This document shows, piece by piece, positions 24,278 to 33,744 of a DNA stretch of 46,701 nt. The notes under the pieces are model-generated. The model saw nothing but the letters and a program-made list of their open reading frames with translations. It was not told where the DNA came from and did not search any database. Numbering within the stretch: the stretch's first letter is position 1; every line of letters begins with the position of its first letter. Where the stretch lies: the NCBI GenBank assembly GCA_016178625.1, contig JACOSX010000112.1:1-46701 (forward strand). The letters run 5' to 3'. This stretch comes from Ignavibacteria bacterium (GTDB lineage: Bacteria > Bacteroidota > Ignavibacteria > UBA10030 > SZUA-254). A program made the position numbers and the translations under genes.

Positions 24278-24736
24278 ATGGCAATGATTGATAAGATTTC
24301 GGAAGACCTAAAAGCAGCAATGAAATCAGGGGATGTTCTTCGTCGCGAGACGTTGCGTACCCTTCGAGCCGCCTTTCTGGAGAAGCAGGTGGAAAAACGC
24401 CCATCTGGTGGAATGACAAATGAGGATGAAACAGCGGTTCTCCTCTCGGCTTCTAAGAAGCGAAAGGAGTCGATTGAGATATTCCGACAGAACGGGCGAT
24501 CCGACTTAGCAGATCAAGAGGCAAGTGAGCTTGCGATCATTCAAGAATATCTACCCAAACAACTATCATCGGTTGAGATTGAAGAGGTTGTGAGAAACAT
24601 TGTCATCTCCACCGGGGCTGCATCTCAGAAAGATTTTGGGAAGGTCATGTCTGCTTCGATGAAGGAATTAAAGGGCAAGGCTGACGGGAATTTGATTCAA
24701 GATATCGTTAAGAAATTTTTGGGAGATAAGCGGTGA
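24278..24736 (+). CDS. YqeY-like GatB-tail domain protein
   Basis: This 152-residue protein has the YqeY layout: a helical N-terminus (ISEDLKAAMKSGDVLRRETLRTLRAA), the EYLPKQLS hinge and the C-terminal FGKVMSASMKELKGKADGNLIQDIVKKFL helical domain. The C-terminal domain is shared with the tail of the amidotransferase subunit GatB, which contacts tRNA. Stand-alone YqeY proteins have no firmly assigned role. ATG at 24284 is an alternative start. The stop overlaps the cvpA start by 4 nt. Confidence 0.92.
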   Translation: MAMIDKISEDLKAAMKSGDVLRRETLRTLRAAFLEKQVEKRPSGGMTNEDETAVLLSASKKRKESIEIFRQNGRSDLADQEASELAIIQEYLPKQLSSVEIEEVVRNIVISTGAASQKDFGKVMSASMKELKGKADGNLIQDIVKKFLGDKR

Positions 24737-25266
24737 ATACAGCAGATATTTCAATCCTTCTCGGTATACTGTTTTTTGTTGTCCTGGGATTTCGGGATGG
24801 TTTTCTTAAGAAGTTGTTTACTGCTCTCGGATTCCTGGGTGGGCTGATTATCGCGACAAAATTTATGTCCGACCTTGGAGCGGTTTTTTCCAGTTGGCTG
24901 AATTTCTCACCTGATTCGGCGCTTGTGATGGCGTTCTTCACCATCTTCATGTTTGCCATCATCACCGTGAATTTATTCTATCGGTGGTTTGGTCAAACAG
25001 GTTCTGAAACATTGAAAGTATGGTCGCGCATCGCCGGAGGATTGCTCGGTGGCTTTCAGGGTGCCATCGCAGTTAGCCTGATCCTGATTATGCTTGATGT
25101 GTTTGATGTTCCAGAGGATGGAACAAAAAGGGAATCAATGCTCTACGAAGATTCTGTTAAGATTGCACCTGCCATCTTTGATTACACAACCGACTGGATG
25201 CCATCGTCTAAAAAGTTTTTTGAGGAAGTCGGAGACAAAATAGAGAAGTACAAGAATATCCGTTAG
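24733..25266 (+). CDS. CvpA-family inner-membrane protein
   Basis: The 177 residues include four membrane helices (about 5-22, 28-48, 60-80 and 100-120), with the conserved opening DISILLGILFFVVLGFRDGFLKKLF. CvpA proteins are needed for colicin V production and for envelope stress resistance in enterobacteria. The molecular function is unclear. GTG at 24733 is the start and overlaps the preceding stop (GTGA), a sign of translational coupling. Pairing of cvpA with mutS2 downstream is frequent in bacteria and supports the assignment. Confidence 0.9.
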   Translation: MNTADISILLGILFFVVLGFRDGFLKKLFTALGFLGGLIIATKFMSDLGAVFSSWLNFSPDSALVMAFFTIFMFAIITVNLFYRWFGQTGSETLKVWSRIAGGLLGGFQGAIAVSLILIMLDVFDVPEDGTKRESMLYEDSVKIAPAIFDYTTDWMPSSKKFFEEVGDKIEKYKNIR

Positions 25267-25276
25267 ACGACCGTGC

Positions 25277-27625
25277 ATGCGAGAGTTCCTTAATTCGTTC
25301 CAGAAGCTTGAGTTTGATAAGGTAAAAAAATACATCCAGCGGTATGCCCTCTCTGATCTAGGTAGAGAGCTGATTGAGCGGCTGCTCCCGTCCTCTGATC
25401 TTAACCTCGTCGAAGAAAATCTCCGCCTTGTTTCGGAGATGAAATCTCTCCTCGAAGGAGATGATCCTCTTCCTCTTGAAAACATTTTTGATGTACGATC
25501 GAGTCTACATCGGTCGACAATTGAAAATTACATTTTATCATCAGATGAGCTACACAAGATTGAACTTCTCCTGAAGACATCGAGAGTAATCCAGATCTAT
25601 TTTGCTCGAAGGGCGCAGACATATCCATCTTTATTTTCAAGATCTAGAGGGATTTATATTGAAAAAGTCATTGAGTATAATATTGGTCAAGCGATCGATG
25701 ATGAGGGACGAGTTAAAGATTCAGCGAGCAAAGAACTTTCCATCATTAGGAAACAGATCGTCAGGAACAATGATCATCTCAAATACAATCTTGAATCTAT
25801 TTTGAAGAACATTTCCGGAAAAGACTGGGTTCAGGAAGAGATCATTACTACTCGCGAAGGCAGGATGGTTATTCCTGTGAAGGTAGAACATAAAAATCGC
25901 GTCCCCGGATTTATCCATAGTGCTTCTGCCAGTGGGGCAACCGTTTTTATCGAGCCAACAGAAACTTTGGAACTTAATAATGAAATCCAAACGCTTCACT
26001 TTCAGGAGCAGCGTGAAATCGAGAGAATTCTCAGGAATTTGACGGAACAAGTTCGAGACAGTAAAGAGAAGATTGTTCAAGATGTGCGGATTCTTGGTGA
26101 ACTTGATTTCATTCAAGCCAAGGCGAAGTACTCTGTCGAAGTGTTAGGCATTCAGCCGAGAATAAACGAAGAAGGATCTTTAAAACTCGTGAACGCTCTT
26201 CACCCGATTTTGCTTCAACGACACGATAGAAAAAATATAGTGCCATTGCATTTGGAGATATCTGATAATGTGAATACACTGATTATTACGGGTCCTAATG
26301 CTGGGGGAAAAAGCGTCGCAATGAAAACGGTTGGTTTATTATCGCTTCTCTCGCAATCAGGTTGCCATATCCCGGTGTCTCCGGAAACGGAACTTATGAT
26401 GTTTTCTGATATCTTCGTCGATATGGGCGATGAGCAGTCAATTGAAGATGACCTGAGTAGTTTCAGTTCACATTTAAGAAACTTGAAACAAGTTATAGAG
26501 AATGCAAATGAGAGAAGCCTTGTGTTAATAGATGAGATCGGCTCAGGAACAGATCCAACAGAAGGGGCATCGCTGGCAGCTGCAATTCTTGAACGACTGA
26601 CGGATATCGGTTCAATAAATATTGTCACAACACATCATGGAGCACTAAAGACATTTGCTTTCGAACATTCACACATACAAAATGGTGCAATGGAATTCGA
26701 CCAGCACACTTTACAACCAACGTATCGTTTTCGCTCAGGGATTCCGGGAAGCAGCTACGCAATCGAAATGGCTGAGCGAATGGAGATTCCTAAAGATATT
26801 ATCCAGCGTTCTCGTACTCTTAAAGGGACCGATGCCAACAAGCTTGAAAATTTGATTATTGATCTGGAGCGCCACTCACAGGAACTCAAGAACAATTTGG
26901 AAAAAGTTGATCAGGATAGAAATCACCTCAATAGCTTGAATGAGTTTTATGAAAGGAAGGTAAACGCCTTAGAAACAGAGTTAAAAGCCATGAAGCTTCG
27001 GGCAATAGAAGAAGCTCGATCGATTATTGGCAAGGCAAACGCGATTATTGAAAAGTCGGTTCAAGAAATTAAGGAAAGTACGGCGGACCGGGAGGTCATT
27101 AAGCGAGCCAAGGAAGAAGTAAAGAAGCTTGAGGAAGAGTTTTCTGTTGTCAGCAAGGAACTAAGTGCCCCTCATATCTCCACCGATTTTAATGTTGGAG
27201 ACCATGTAAGACTACGCCAAAGTAATACTTCAGGTGAGATTGAATCAAAATTGGATATTGATCACTACCTCGTACTAATGGGGGAATTGAAAGTCAAAGT
27301 TCATAGGGACGACCTTGAGTATAGTGCTGAGAATCACCAAGTGAGAAAGGCGGAGCACATTTTTCATGCCGCGGTAGAGGACATAAAGCGGGAAATTGAT
27401 TTGAGAGGGATGTACGGTGATGAGGCAATCAGTGCAATTGATAAGTTCCTCGATGATGCTGTGCTTGCTGGTCTTCATCGCGTGGACTTGATCCATGGAA
27501 AAGGCACCGGCGCGTTGAGAAGAAAGATTAATGAGTATCTGAAAAAAAATTCATCTATTAAATCCTTTAGATTAGGTGAGTGGAACGAAGGAGGAACAGG
27601 AGTTACAGTTGTTGAACTCTTATAA
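25277..27625 (+). CDS. mutS2: MutS2 ATPase/endonuclease with Smr domain
   Basis: This 782-residue protein lacks the mismatch-recognition domain of MutS. It has the core and clamp domains, an ATPase domain (Walker A GPNAGGKS at about 338, Walker B LVLIDEIGSGTDP at about 414), a coiled coil (about 515-640) and a C-terminal Smr nuclease domain (from about 704: IDLRGMYGDEA, then HGKGTGALR). MutS2 proteins suppress recombination by cutting branched DNA, and in Bacillus they also split collided ribosomes. The first Smr motif reads DLRG instead of DLHG, a common variant. The length is normal. It starts 10 bp after cvpA. Confidence 0.96.
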   Translation: MREFLNSFQKLEFDKVKKYIQRYALSDLGRELIERLLPSSDLNLVEENLRLVSEMKSLLEGDDPLPLENIFDVRSSLHRSTIENYILSSDELHKIELLLKTSRVIQIYFARRAQTYPSLFSRSRGIYIEKVIEYNIGQAIDDEGRVKDSASKELSIIRKQIVRNNDHLKYNLESILKNISGKDWVQEEIITTREGRMVIPVKVEHKNRVPGFIHSASASGATVFIEPTETLELNNEIQTLHFQEQREIERILRNLTEQVRDSKEKIVQDVRILGELDFIQAKAKYSVEVLGIQPRINEEGSLKLVNALHPILLQRHDRKNIVPLHLEISDNVNTLIITGPNAGGKSVAMKTVGLLSLLSQSGCHIPVSPETELMMFSDIFVDMGDEQSIEDDLSSFSSHLRNLKQVIENANERSLVLIDEIGSGTDPTEGASLAAAILERLTDIGSINIVTTHHGALKTFAFEHSHIQNGAMEFDQHTLQPTYRFRSGIPGSSYAIEMAERMEIPKDIIQRSRTLKGTDANKLENLIIDLERHSQELKNNLEKVDQDRNHLNSLNEFYERKVNALETELKAMKLRAIEEARSIIGKANAIIEKSVQEIKESTADREVIKRAKEEVKKLEEEFSVVSKELSAPHISTDFNVGDHVRLRQSNTSGEIESKLDIDHYLVLMGELKVKVHRDDLEYSAENHQVRKAEHIFHAAVEDIKREIDLRGMYGDEAISAIDKFLDDAVLAGLHRVDLIHGKGTGALRRKINEYLKKNSSIKSFRLGEWNEGGTGVTVVELL

Positions 27626-27628
27626 TTC

Positions 27629-29131
27629 ATGAAAAGGAAAATCAATAAAATTCTGATCGCCAACAGAGGCGAGATTGCTGTCAGAGTGATCAAAACATGC
27701 AACGAATTGGGCATCAAGACAGTAGCTGTCTATTCAGAGGTCGACAGGAATGCACTTCATGTAAAGCGGGCGGATGAATCGTATCTCTTGGGTTCTGCTC
27801 CGGCAACAGAAAGCTATCTCGATAAAGAAAAGATATTACGCTGTGCCAAAGCCTCTGGGGTAGACGCCATCCATCCTGGCTACGGGTTTCTATCGGAGAA
27901 CCCAGATTTTGTGGAGATGGTAGAGAAGCAGGGAATTGTTTTTATAGGACCTGGGGTTGAAGCGATGCGAGCAATGGGTGACAAGACCACAGCACGTCAC
28001 TTAGCGAAAACGCTTGGCGTCCCAATCGTTCCTGGTACTGCAGAAGCTGTTACGTCATCGGATCAGGCTATGGTACTCGCTGAAGAGATCACGTATCCCA
28101 TTCTTCTCAAGGCTGCGGGTGGCGGAGGTGGTAAAGGGATGCGAATTGTGCGATCGGAAGCTGAGCTGGATTCAGCGCTTAAAGCGAGCCAATCTGAGGC
28201 TGCTTCATCCTTTGCGGATGATAGAGTGTACATTGAAAAATATCTCGACGATCCTCGCCATATAGAAATTCAAATTCTCGCTGACTCACATGGCAATGTT
28301 GTTCACCTCGGGGAGCGAGAGTGTTCTATCCAGCGAAGGCACCAGAAAATAGTTGAAGAGTCCCCGTCAACTATTGTTGATCAAAATCTTAGAAGAAAGT
28401 TAACTGAAGCGGCGATTAAGCTTGTGAGTGCATCTGGGTATCGAGGTGCTGGTACGGTCGAGTTCATGGTCTGCGGAGACAAGACCTTCTATTTTTTGGA
28501 AATGAATGCGCGACTCCAGGTAGAACATCCAGTAACCGAAATGCGGGTGGGAATTGATTTAGTTCGGGAGCAGATTATGATAGCACGGGGGGAGCGTCTT
28601 ACATATACGCAGGAGGATATACAGTTCCAAGGTCATTCAATCGAGTGTCGCATATATGCCGAAGACCCGATGAACAATTTTTATCCTTCCATCGGAGAGA
28701 TAGTTTTATTACGATCACCTTCGGGTTTTGGGGTCCGTGAAGAGAGCGGACTTGAGGAGGGATGTGAGGTTACCACTTATTATGATCCATTAATAGCAAA
28801 ACTCATTGTGTGGGGTAGAACAAGAGAGGAAACAATCAACCGAATGCTGAACGCGTTGTCGAGCTATAGAATTTACGGCATACGAACAAATCTCCCCTTA
28901 TGCTCGTGGATAATCGATCATGAGGAGTTTCGACGCGGAAACATCGACACGAATTTCTTGACCAAGCATTGGTCGCCGAAGTCATCGCCAAAGCCTCCAG
29001 AAGAAATTCGAACGGCAGCGGTTATCATTGCTGCCTTACGAGAACAGTCCCTCCAGAAACCTTACGCTTCAAGGAACCATGTGGCTTCAAAGAGTAAGTG
29101 GAGGAATAAGTTGCTCGAAGGATTGAGGTAA
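27629..29131 (+). CDS. accC: Biotin carboxylase subunit of an acyl-CoA carboxylase
   Basis: This 500-residue ATP-grasp enzyme carboxylates protein-bound biotin. Motifs are ILIANRGEIAVRVI, HPGYGFLSEN, the Gly-rich KAAGGGGGKGMR, RDCS-type GERECSIQRRHQK, the catalytic EMNARLQVEHPVTE and ARGERL. It is about 50 residues longer than E. coli AccC, with a tail (450-500) typical of subunits in propionyl/acetyl-CoA carboxylases. The biotin carrier follows after 6 bp. No carboxyltransferase gene is present in the window. Either acetyl-CoA or propionyl-CoA could be the final acceptor. Confidence 0.93.
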   Translation: MKRKINKILIANRGEIAVRVIKTCNELGIKTVAVYSEVDRNALHVKRADESYLLGSAPATESYLDKEKILRCAKASGVDAIHPGYGFLSENPDFVEMVEKQGIVFIGPGVEAMRAMGDKTTARHLAKTLGVPIVPGTAEAVTSSDQAMVLAEEITYPILLKAAGGGGGKGMRIVRSEAELDSALKASQSEAASSFADDRVYIEKYLDDPRHIEIQILADSHGNVVHLGERECSIQRRHQKIVEESPSTIVDQNLRRKLTEAAIKLVSASGYRGAGTVEFMVCGDKTFYFLEMNARLQVEHPVTEMRVGIDLVREQIMIARGERLTYTQEDIQFQGHSIECRIYAEDPMNNFYPSIGEIVLLRSPSGFGVREESGLEEGCEVTTYYDPLIAKLIVWGRTREETINRMLNALSSYRIYGIRTNLPLCSWIIDHEEFRRGNIDTNFLTKHWSPKSSPKPPEEIRTAAVIIAALREQSLQKPYASRNHVASKSKWRNKLLEGLR

Positions 29132-29137
29132 GCTCCC

Positions 29138-29668
29138 GTGAAGTCACTGAGTTTTATCGTCGATGATGAAGCATTTGAGGTTAAAGACCTTTTGTTTGAT
29201 AAAATAATTATTAATCGCCGTGAGTATGAGTATAAGATCCATTGCGTGTCGAATGGGAAAAATGTTTATCAACTGATTGTGGATGATCGGCTATTCGATT
29301 TTTTCGTTAAAGCAAATTCAGATACTCAATATGATATTTGGATTAACCAAGATATTCTTACAGTAACAGTTCAAGATCTTAGGGCGCAAATTATTTTCCA
29401 TTTGAACGAGCTTATTCCAAGAGGAACCCATCCTTCATACTGCACAGCTCCTATGCCGGGGTTAGTGACAACAATCAATGTGCATCCTGGTGATCTCGTG
29501 GAGCCCGGGAAGCCTCTCCTTATTTTGGAGGCAATGAAGATGGAGAATGAGATTCGGGCTGCAATTCGGGGCAGAGTTAAAAGTGTTGAGGTAAAAAATC
29601 GTACATCAGTTGAGAAGGATCAAATCCTGATGATCATTGAACCAATCCATAACAAAGAAAATGATTAA
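29138..29668 (+). CDS. Biotin carboxyl carrier protein
   Basis: 176 residues starting at GTG. The C-terminal 70 or so form a biotinyl domain with the biotinylated Lys in EAMKMEN and the partner segment [22 protein letters not shown]. The N-terminal 90 residues alternate short strands ([34 protein letters not shown]) and resemble the linker (BT) domain of propionyl-CoA carboxylase alpha chains. The pair accC plus this gene therefore looks like an alpha chain split in two. Its last codons overlap the purL start by 8 nt. Confidence 0.9.
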   Translation: MKSLSFIVDDEAFEVKDLLFDKIIINRREYEYKIHCVSNGKNVYQLIVDDRLFDFFVKANSDTQYDIWINQDILTVTVQDLRAQIIFHLNELIPRGTHPSYCTAPMPGLVTTINVHPGDLVEPGKPLLILEAMKMENEIRAAIRGRVKSVEVKNRTSVEKDQILMIIEPIHNKEND

Positions 29669-31916
29669 AACAATCTCTGAAGCATTTGAGCCAAAAGTAG
29701 ATATTGAGCTTGCACTGAAGCATGGTCTAATAGAAGAAGAGTACGAGAAGATCCTTTCCATCCTCGGTAGAGTTCCAACCTACACGGAACTCGGAATTTA
29801 CAGTGTCATGTGGAGCGAACATTGTAGCTATAAGAATTCTATTGCGGAGTTGAAAAAATTGCCTCGGAGTGGAGAGAGACTCTTAGTAAAGGCAGGGGAG
29901 GAGAATGCAGGTCTCGTCGATATTGGCAATGGTTATGCGATTGCATTCAAGATCGAGAGCCATAATCACCCCTCAGCTGTTGAACCTTACCAGGGTGCCG
30001 CTACAGGGGTGGGTGGAATTATGCGAGACATCTTCACTATGGGAGCACGACCCATTGCAGCGTTAAACTCACTTCGTTTTGGAGACCTTGCTAACCCAAG
30101 GACGCGTTACTTGCTCAAAGGTGTTGTCAAAGGAATCGGAGACTATGGAAATAGTTTTGGCGTACCTACAATTGCCGGAGATGTTTATTTCGACGAATGT
30201 TATAGCGAGAATCCACTTGTCAATGCAATGGCGGTCGGCATCGTCAAGCACGATGAGATCGCTCGTGCGATAGCCAAAGGTCCCGGCAACATCGTGATGA
30301 TCGTTGGGTCATCAACAGGCAGAGATGGCATCCATGGGGCGACCTTCGCTTCGGAGGAAATTTCGGATGAGTCAGAGAGTAAGCGACCTTCTGTTCAAGT
30401 TGGAGATCCATTCACAGAAAAATTATTACTCGAAGCAACACTTGAAGTAATTCGGGCCGGCTATGTTGTTGGCATACAAGATCTGGGCGCTGCTGGAATC
30501 ACTTGTTCAGCTTCTGAAATGAGTGCGAAGGGAAGCTGCGAAATGGAAATCGAATTAGATCGCGTGCCGATTCGTGAAAAAGAGATGACGGGGTACGAGA
30601 TTATGTTGTCGGAATCCCAGGAACGAATGTTGCTGATCGTTCTACCCAGCCACGAACAGGACGTCAGACAAGTTTTTGAAAAATGGGATCTTCGATGTCA
30701 GACGATTGGCAAGCTGAAAGAGGGTAATGCCCTTCGAGTTAATTACAAAGGTGAACGAATTGCCGAAGTCCCAGCTCAGAGCTTGGTTCTTGGGGGAGAT
30801 GCTCCGGTCTATTACCGTGAGAGCAAAGAGCCAGAGTACATACAGCATCTGAGAAAATTTGATCCCAACTCCTTGCCGGAGCCTACTGATTACAATGAAT
30901 CTCTTCTCAAACTTCTTGAGTCTCCAAACATCTGTTCTAGACGATGGATCATTTCTCAGTACGATACGATGGTCCGCACTAACACGATAATTGATGTCAT
31001 TGGTGATGCGGCAGTTATTCGACTTAAAGAATTCGAAAAGGCACTAGCGGTAAAGACTGACTGTAATGCTCGGTACGTATTTTTGAACCCATATAAAGGT
31101 GCTCAAATTGCTGTTGCTGAGAGCGCGAGAAATGTTGTTTGTGTTGGCGCTAGACCATTGGCGATCACGAACTGCTTGAACTTCGGAAATCCGTACAAAC
31201 CCGATATCTACTGGCAGTTTAAGGAGTCGGTTCGTGGAATTGCTGATGCCTGCAATGTGTTAAACACTCCGGTTACCAGTGGAAATGTCAGCTTCTACAA
31301 TGAAAGTCCAGATGGATCAATTTATCCGACCCCAATCATCGGCATGTTGGGTGAGATCAATGACGTCTCGAAAGTCATCTCGGCAGATTTCAAGAACAAA
31401 GGAGATATAGTTCTTTTACTCGGGCAAACCATAGGTGATATCGGTGGCTCGGAATACCTTAAGGTCATCCACGGAAAGGTTTGTGGTGATGCACCTTCCA
31501 TCGATTTATATATAGAGAAACGGCTCCATGAAGCCTGTCTTGAGATGATAAATCTTAGTATAGTTAAATCAGCTCACGACTTGAGCGAAGGAGGATTAGC
31601 TGTGGCATTAGCTGAGTGTAGTCTTTTTGCATTTGCAAAAGGGAAATCACTCGGTGCATCTATTAGCATACCGCGTCCAATGCGAACAGACTTCGCTTTG
31701 TTTTCAGAAGATCAGTCAAGAATTTTGGTTACAGCTTCTGAGACAAACCTCCCTAAGATTAAAGAAATCTCGCAACGGCATCAGGTTACTGTGAGAATGC
31801 TTGGGGAAGTAATTCAGGATCGCATTGAGGTTAGGGAAAAAATCAATCTATCAGTTAGGGAAGCATCTATCGCATATTATGGAAGCCTGGAGAGGAAGGT
31901 GGGAGTTTCTTCATGA
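29661..31916 (+). CDS. purL: Phosphoribosylformylglycinamidine synthase subunit PurL
   Basis: 751 residues from the ATG at 29661. Upstream TTG at 29637 is rejected because it would overlap the carrier gene further and adds non-family sequence. PurL uses ATP and glutamine-derived ammonia to make FGAM in purine synthesis. The small form seen here works with PurS and PurQ, which are not in the window. Motifs are [48 protein letters not shown], the second-half repeat [27 protein letters not shown] and AHDLSEGGL. It ends the plus-strand cluster. Confidence 0.96.
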   Translation: MIKTISEAFEPKVDIELALKHGLIEEEYEKILSILGRVPTYTELGIYSVMWSEHCSYKNSIAELKKLPRSGERLLVKAGEENAGLVDIGNGYAIAFKIESHNHPSAVEPYQGAATGVGGIMRDIFTMGARPIAALNSLRFGDLANPRTRYLLKGVVKGIGDYGNSFGVPTIAGDVYFDECYSENPLVNAMAVGIVKHDEIARAIAKGPGNIVMIVGSSTGRDGIHGATFASEEISDESESKRPSVQVGDPFTEKLLLEATLEVIRAGYVVGIQDLGAAGITCSASEMSAKGSCEMEIELDRVPIREKEMTGYEIMLSESQERMLLIVLPSHEQDVRQVFEKWDLRCQTIGKLKEGNALRVNYKGERIAEVPAQSLVLGGDAPVYYRESKEPEYIQHLRKFDPNSLPEPTDYNESLLKLLESPNICSRRWIISQYDTMVRTNTIIDVIGDAAVIRLKEFEKALAVKTDCNARYVFLNPYKGAQIAVAESARNVVCVGARPLAITNCLNFGNPYKPDIYWQFKESVRGIADACNVLNTPVTSGNVSFYNESPDGSIYPTPIIGMLGEINDVSKVISADFKNKGDIVLLLGQTIGDIGGSEYLKVIHGKVCGDAPSIDLYIEKRLHEACLEMINLSIVKSAHDLSEGGLAVALAECSLFAFAKGKSLGASISIPRPMRTDFALFSEDQSRILVTASETNLPKIKEISQRHQVTVRMLGEVIQDRIEVREKINLSVREASIAYYGSLERKVGVSS

Positions 31917-31976
31917 GCGACTGAAAAAAACCCGAAGTTTGCAATGAAAGTGAGTTTACATAATATACATTATTAG

Positions 31977-32000
31977 AAATCATAATCTTTTGTATGATTT
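31977..32000 (-). terminator. AT-rich hairpin between convergent units
   Basis: AAATCATA (31977-31984) pairs with TATGATTT (31993-32000) around an 8-nt loop. It lies directly after the stop of the small membrane protein gene and could end the minus-strand unit. It is weak because it has few GC pairs and no long T-run. Confidence 0.35.
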
Positions 32001-32001
32001 T

Positions 32002-32160
32002 CTATATTCCTTTCTTATCGTCGCTTTCCCTCATTTTAAAATATACGAGTAGAATTGTTACTATAAGCATGAACGTTATCACCACAAACAAAGTGATACG
32101 AGTGCCGATGTCAGGTATGCCAGCAAATGTATTTGCATGTTGGCTGAGTGTGTCTCTCAT
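32002..32160 (-). CDS. Small single-pass membrane protein of the cytochrome b locus
   Basis: 52 residues. Start ATG at 32160 has GAGGA 5 nt upstream and follows the cytochrome b stop by 7 nt. One hydrophobic helix (about 22-41, ITLFVVITFMLIVTILLVYF) is followed by a charged tail (KMRESDDKKGI). This suggests an N-out, C-in membrane protein. The size, layout and position resemble small accessory subunits of respiratory complexes such as the PetG/PetN or CcoQ/CcoS proteins. There is no sequence identity that I can recognise. A role in the Rieske/cytochrome b complex is an inference from its position and translational coupling. Confidence 0.7.
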   Translation of the reverse strand: MRDTLSQHANTFAGIPDIGTRITLFVVITFMLIVTILLVYFKMRESDDKKGI

Positions 32161-32167
32161 AGCTTCC

Positions 32168-33253
32168 TCAGGTTAAATAGGCTAAGCTTATAGCAATAAT
32201 CACATAAAATATCGCAACGACACCTATCCATGTAAAACCGGAGCTATACTGTTCCATCCTCGCCTTTCGATCAATCATTGGTGTCATCAATAGGAATGCG
32301 CCCGCAATTCCTACACAAACATTCACAATTGTTTCACTATTAACTCCCAAGATAGCGGCAGGTACTATCCTGAGGGTTTGATACAAGGTTAAGAAATACC
32401 ATTCAGGTTTAATCCCGACCGGTGCTGATGCAAATGGATCAGCCTTCGGCCCGATTTGGACGGGAAAGATAAGACATAACCCGAACAGGAGTATGAGTGC
32501 GGCGATCCAGGCAATGGCATCTCTAAAGAGATAGTTTGGGAAGAACGGGATCGGTTCTCTTAGGGAACGGATGCCGATGGGTATACTTGTTCCATGAACT
32601 TGATTTAAAATCAGATGAAATAATACAACCGCTAATGTTATCAACGGCAGAATGACTACATGTAATGCAAATAATCTCTTAAGACTTTCCTCATCAATGA
32701 ATTCTCCACCACGCAAGAGACGAACAATAAATTCCCCCAGGACCGGAATGCTACGAGGAATCTCTGTGCCAATCTGTGTTGCGAAATACGCTGTTGTATC
32801 CCAAGGAAGTAGATAGCCTGTAAATCCAAAGCCTAGCACAAGAAACAGCAAGAATACGCCGCTTACCCACATCAACTCGCGAGGTTTGCGGTATGCTTTC
32901 ATAAAGTAAGTGCTGAAGAGATGAAGGATCACGGTTGCTATCATTAGATTAGCTGACCAACTGTGCAGAGACCGTACAAGCCAACCGAAGGAAACCTGAT
33001 TAACAATCACTCGGACACTTTCATTCGCGGTGTTAGGTGTAGGACTATAATACAAGAGCAACAAGATTCCCGTTACGATTTGAACGATAAAGAAGAAGAG
33101 GGCGAGCCCACCGAACAAATACCAAAATGAATACTTATGTCGCGGGACCAACTTCTTCGCGAGCAAATCGATAAGGGGCTTTAACCGCAATCTATCTTCA
33201 ATCCAAACGCGAGAAGATTCTCTAAAATGAAGCCACGATGGTCGAATTATCAT
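32168..33253 (-). CDS. Cytochrome b of a Rieske/cytochrome b complex
   Basis: This 361-residue protein has about eight membrane helices and holds two b hemes and the quinol site. Heme ligands are H97 and H111 and then H198 and H213. The 15-residue step of the second pair is that of b6-type proteins (14 in mitochondrial-type cytochrome b). GFTGYLLPWD and the quinol-site motif PEWY (283-286) are intact. Helices normally split between cytochrome b6 and subunit IV are in one chain here. It lies 19 bp after the Rieske gene. No cytochrome c1 or f gene is linked, as is also known from green sulfur bacteria. Confidence 0.93.
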   Translation of the reverse strand: MIIRPSWLHFRESSRVWIEDRLRLKPLIDLLAKKLVPRHKYSFWYLFGGLALFFFIVQIVTGILLLLYYSPTPNTANESVRVIVNQVSFGWLVRSLHSWSANLMIATVILHLFSTYFMKAYRKPRELMWVSGVFLLFLVLGFGFTGYLLPWDTTAYFATQIGTEIPRSIPVLGEFIVRLLRGGEFIDEESLKRLFALHVVILPLITLAVVLFHLILNQVHGTSIPIGIRSLREPIPFFPNYLFRDAIAWIAALILLFGLCLIFPVQIGPKADPFASAPVGIKPEWYFLTLYQTLRIVPAAILGVNSETIVNVCVGIAGAFLLMTPMIDRKARMEQYSSGFTWIGVVAIFYVIIAISLAYLT

Positions 33254-33272
33254 CTTTTTGGCAGGACTAGCT

Positions 33273-33716
33273 TCAAATTCGTGATATGATTATGTCACCT
33301 TCTTTGATATCAACCTTGAAGGGCTGCAATGGTCTCGGAGCTGGTCCTGAGATGTTCCTCCCTTCAAGGTCAAATTCACTCCCATGGCAGTTGCAGTGGA
33401 ATACCTTTCGATCTGATTGATATTGAACGATGCAACCAAGATGAGTACAAACGGCAGAAAGCGCCCGAACTTGTCCCTGCTCCGACTTCAACAATGCTAT
33501 TGCTTGCTTGTTGAACTTAACAATTTTGGCGCTTCCGACAAGAAGGTCTGCTTCTTTTGCAACATGCATACTTTCCAATATTCGATCTCGAATCTTTGAA
33601 GGTAGTGCGTACTCAACCATACCATACAACACTGGAAGTACTGAAATAGAAATCCAACCAGTCAGTGCTTGAGATAAAAAATTTCTTCTTGATATTTCCT
33701 TATCTTGTGCTGTCAT
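33273..33716 (-). CDS. Rieske iron-sulfur protein
   Basis: 147 residues from the ATG at 33716. A TTG at 33740 would add 8 residues. A twin-arginine-like start (SRRNFLSQ) and one membrane segment suggest Tat-dependent insertion. The 2Fe-2S site is complete: CTHLGC (C90, H92, C95) and CNCHGS (C108, C110, H111). The Cys at positions 90 and 108 and the His at 92 and 111 bind the cluster, and C95-C110 form the usual disulfide. It passes electrons from quinol at the cytochrome b site to a c-type carrier or another acceptor. It is co-transcribed with dapF upstream. Confidence 0.94.
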   Translation of the reverse strand: MTAQDKEISRRNFLSQALTGWISISVLPVLYGMVEYALPSKIRDRILESMHVAKEADLLVGSAKIVKFNKQAIALLKSEQGQVRALSAVCTHLGCIVQYQSDRKVFHCNCHGSEFDLEGRNISGPAPRPLQPFKVDIKEGDIIISRI

Positions 33717-33744
33717 ATTCTTTTGGTGCAACGAATTCAATTGA

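Noticed and set aside
29637-29660. TTG at 29637 as start of purL
   Set aside because: ATG at 29661 gives the normal N-terminus and an 8-nt overlap with the preceding gene.
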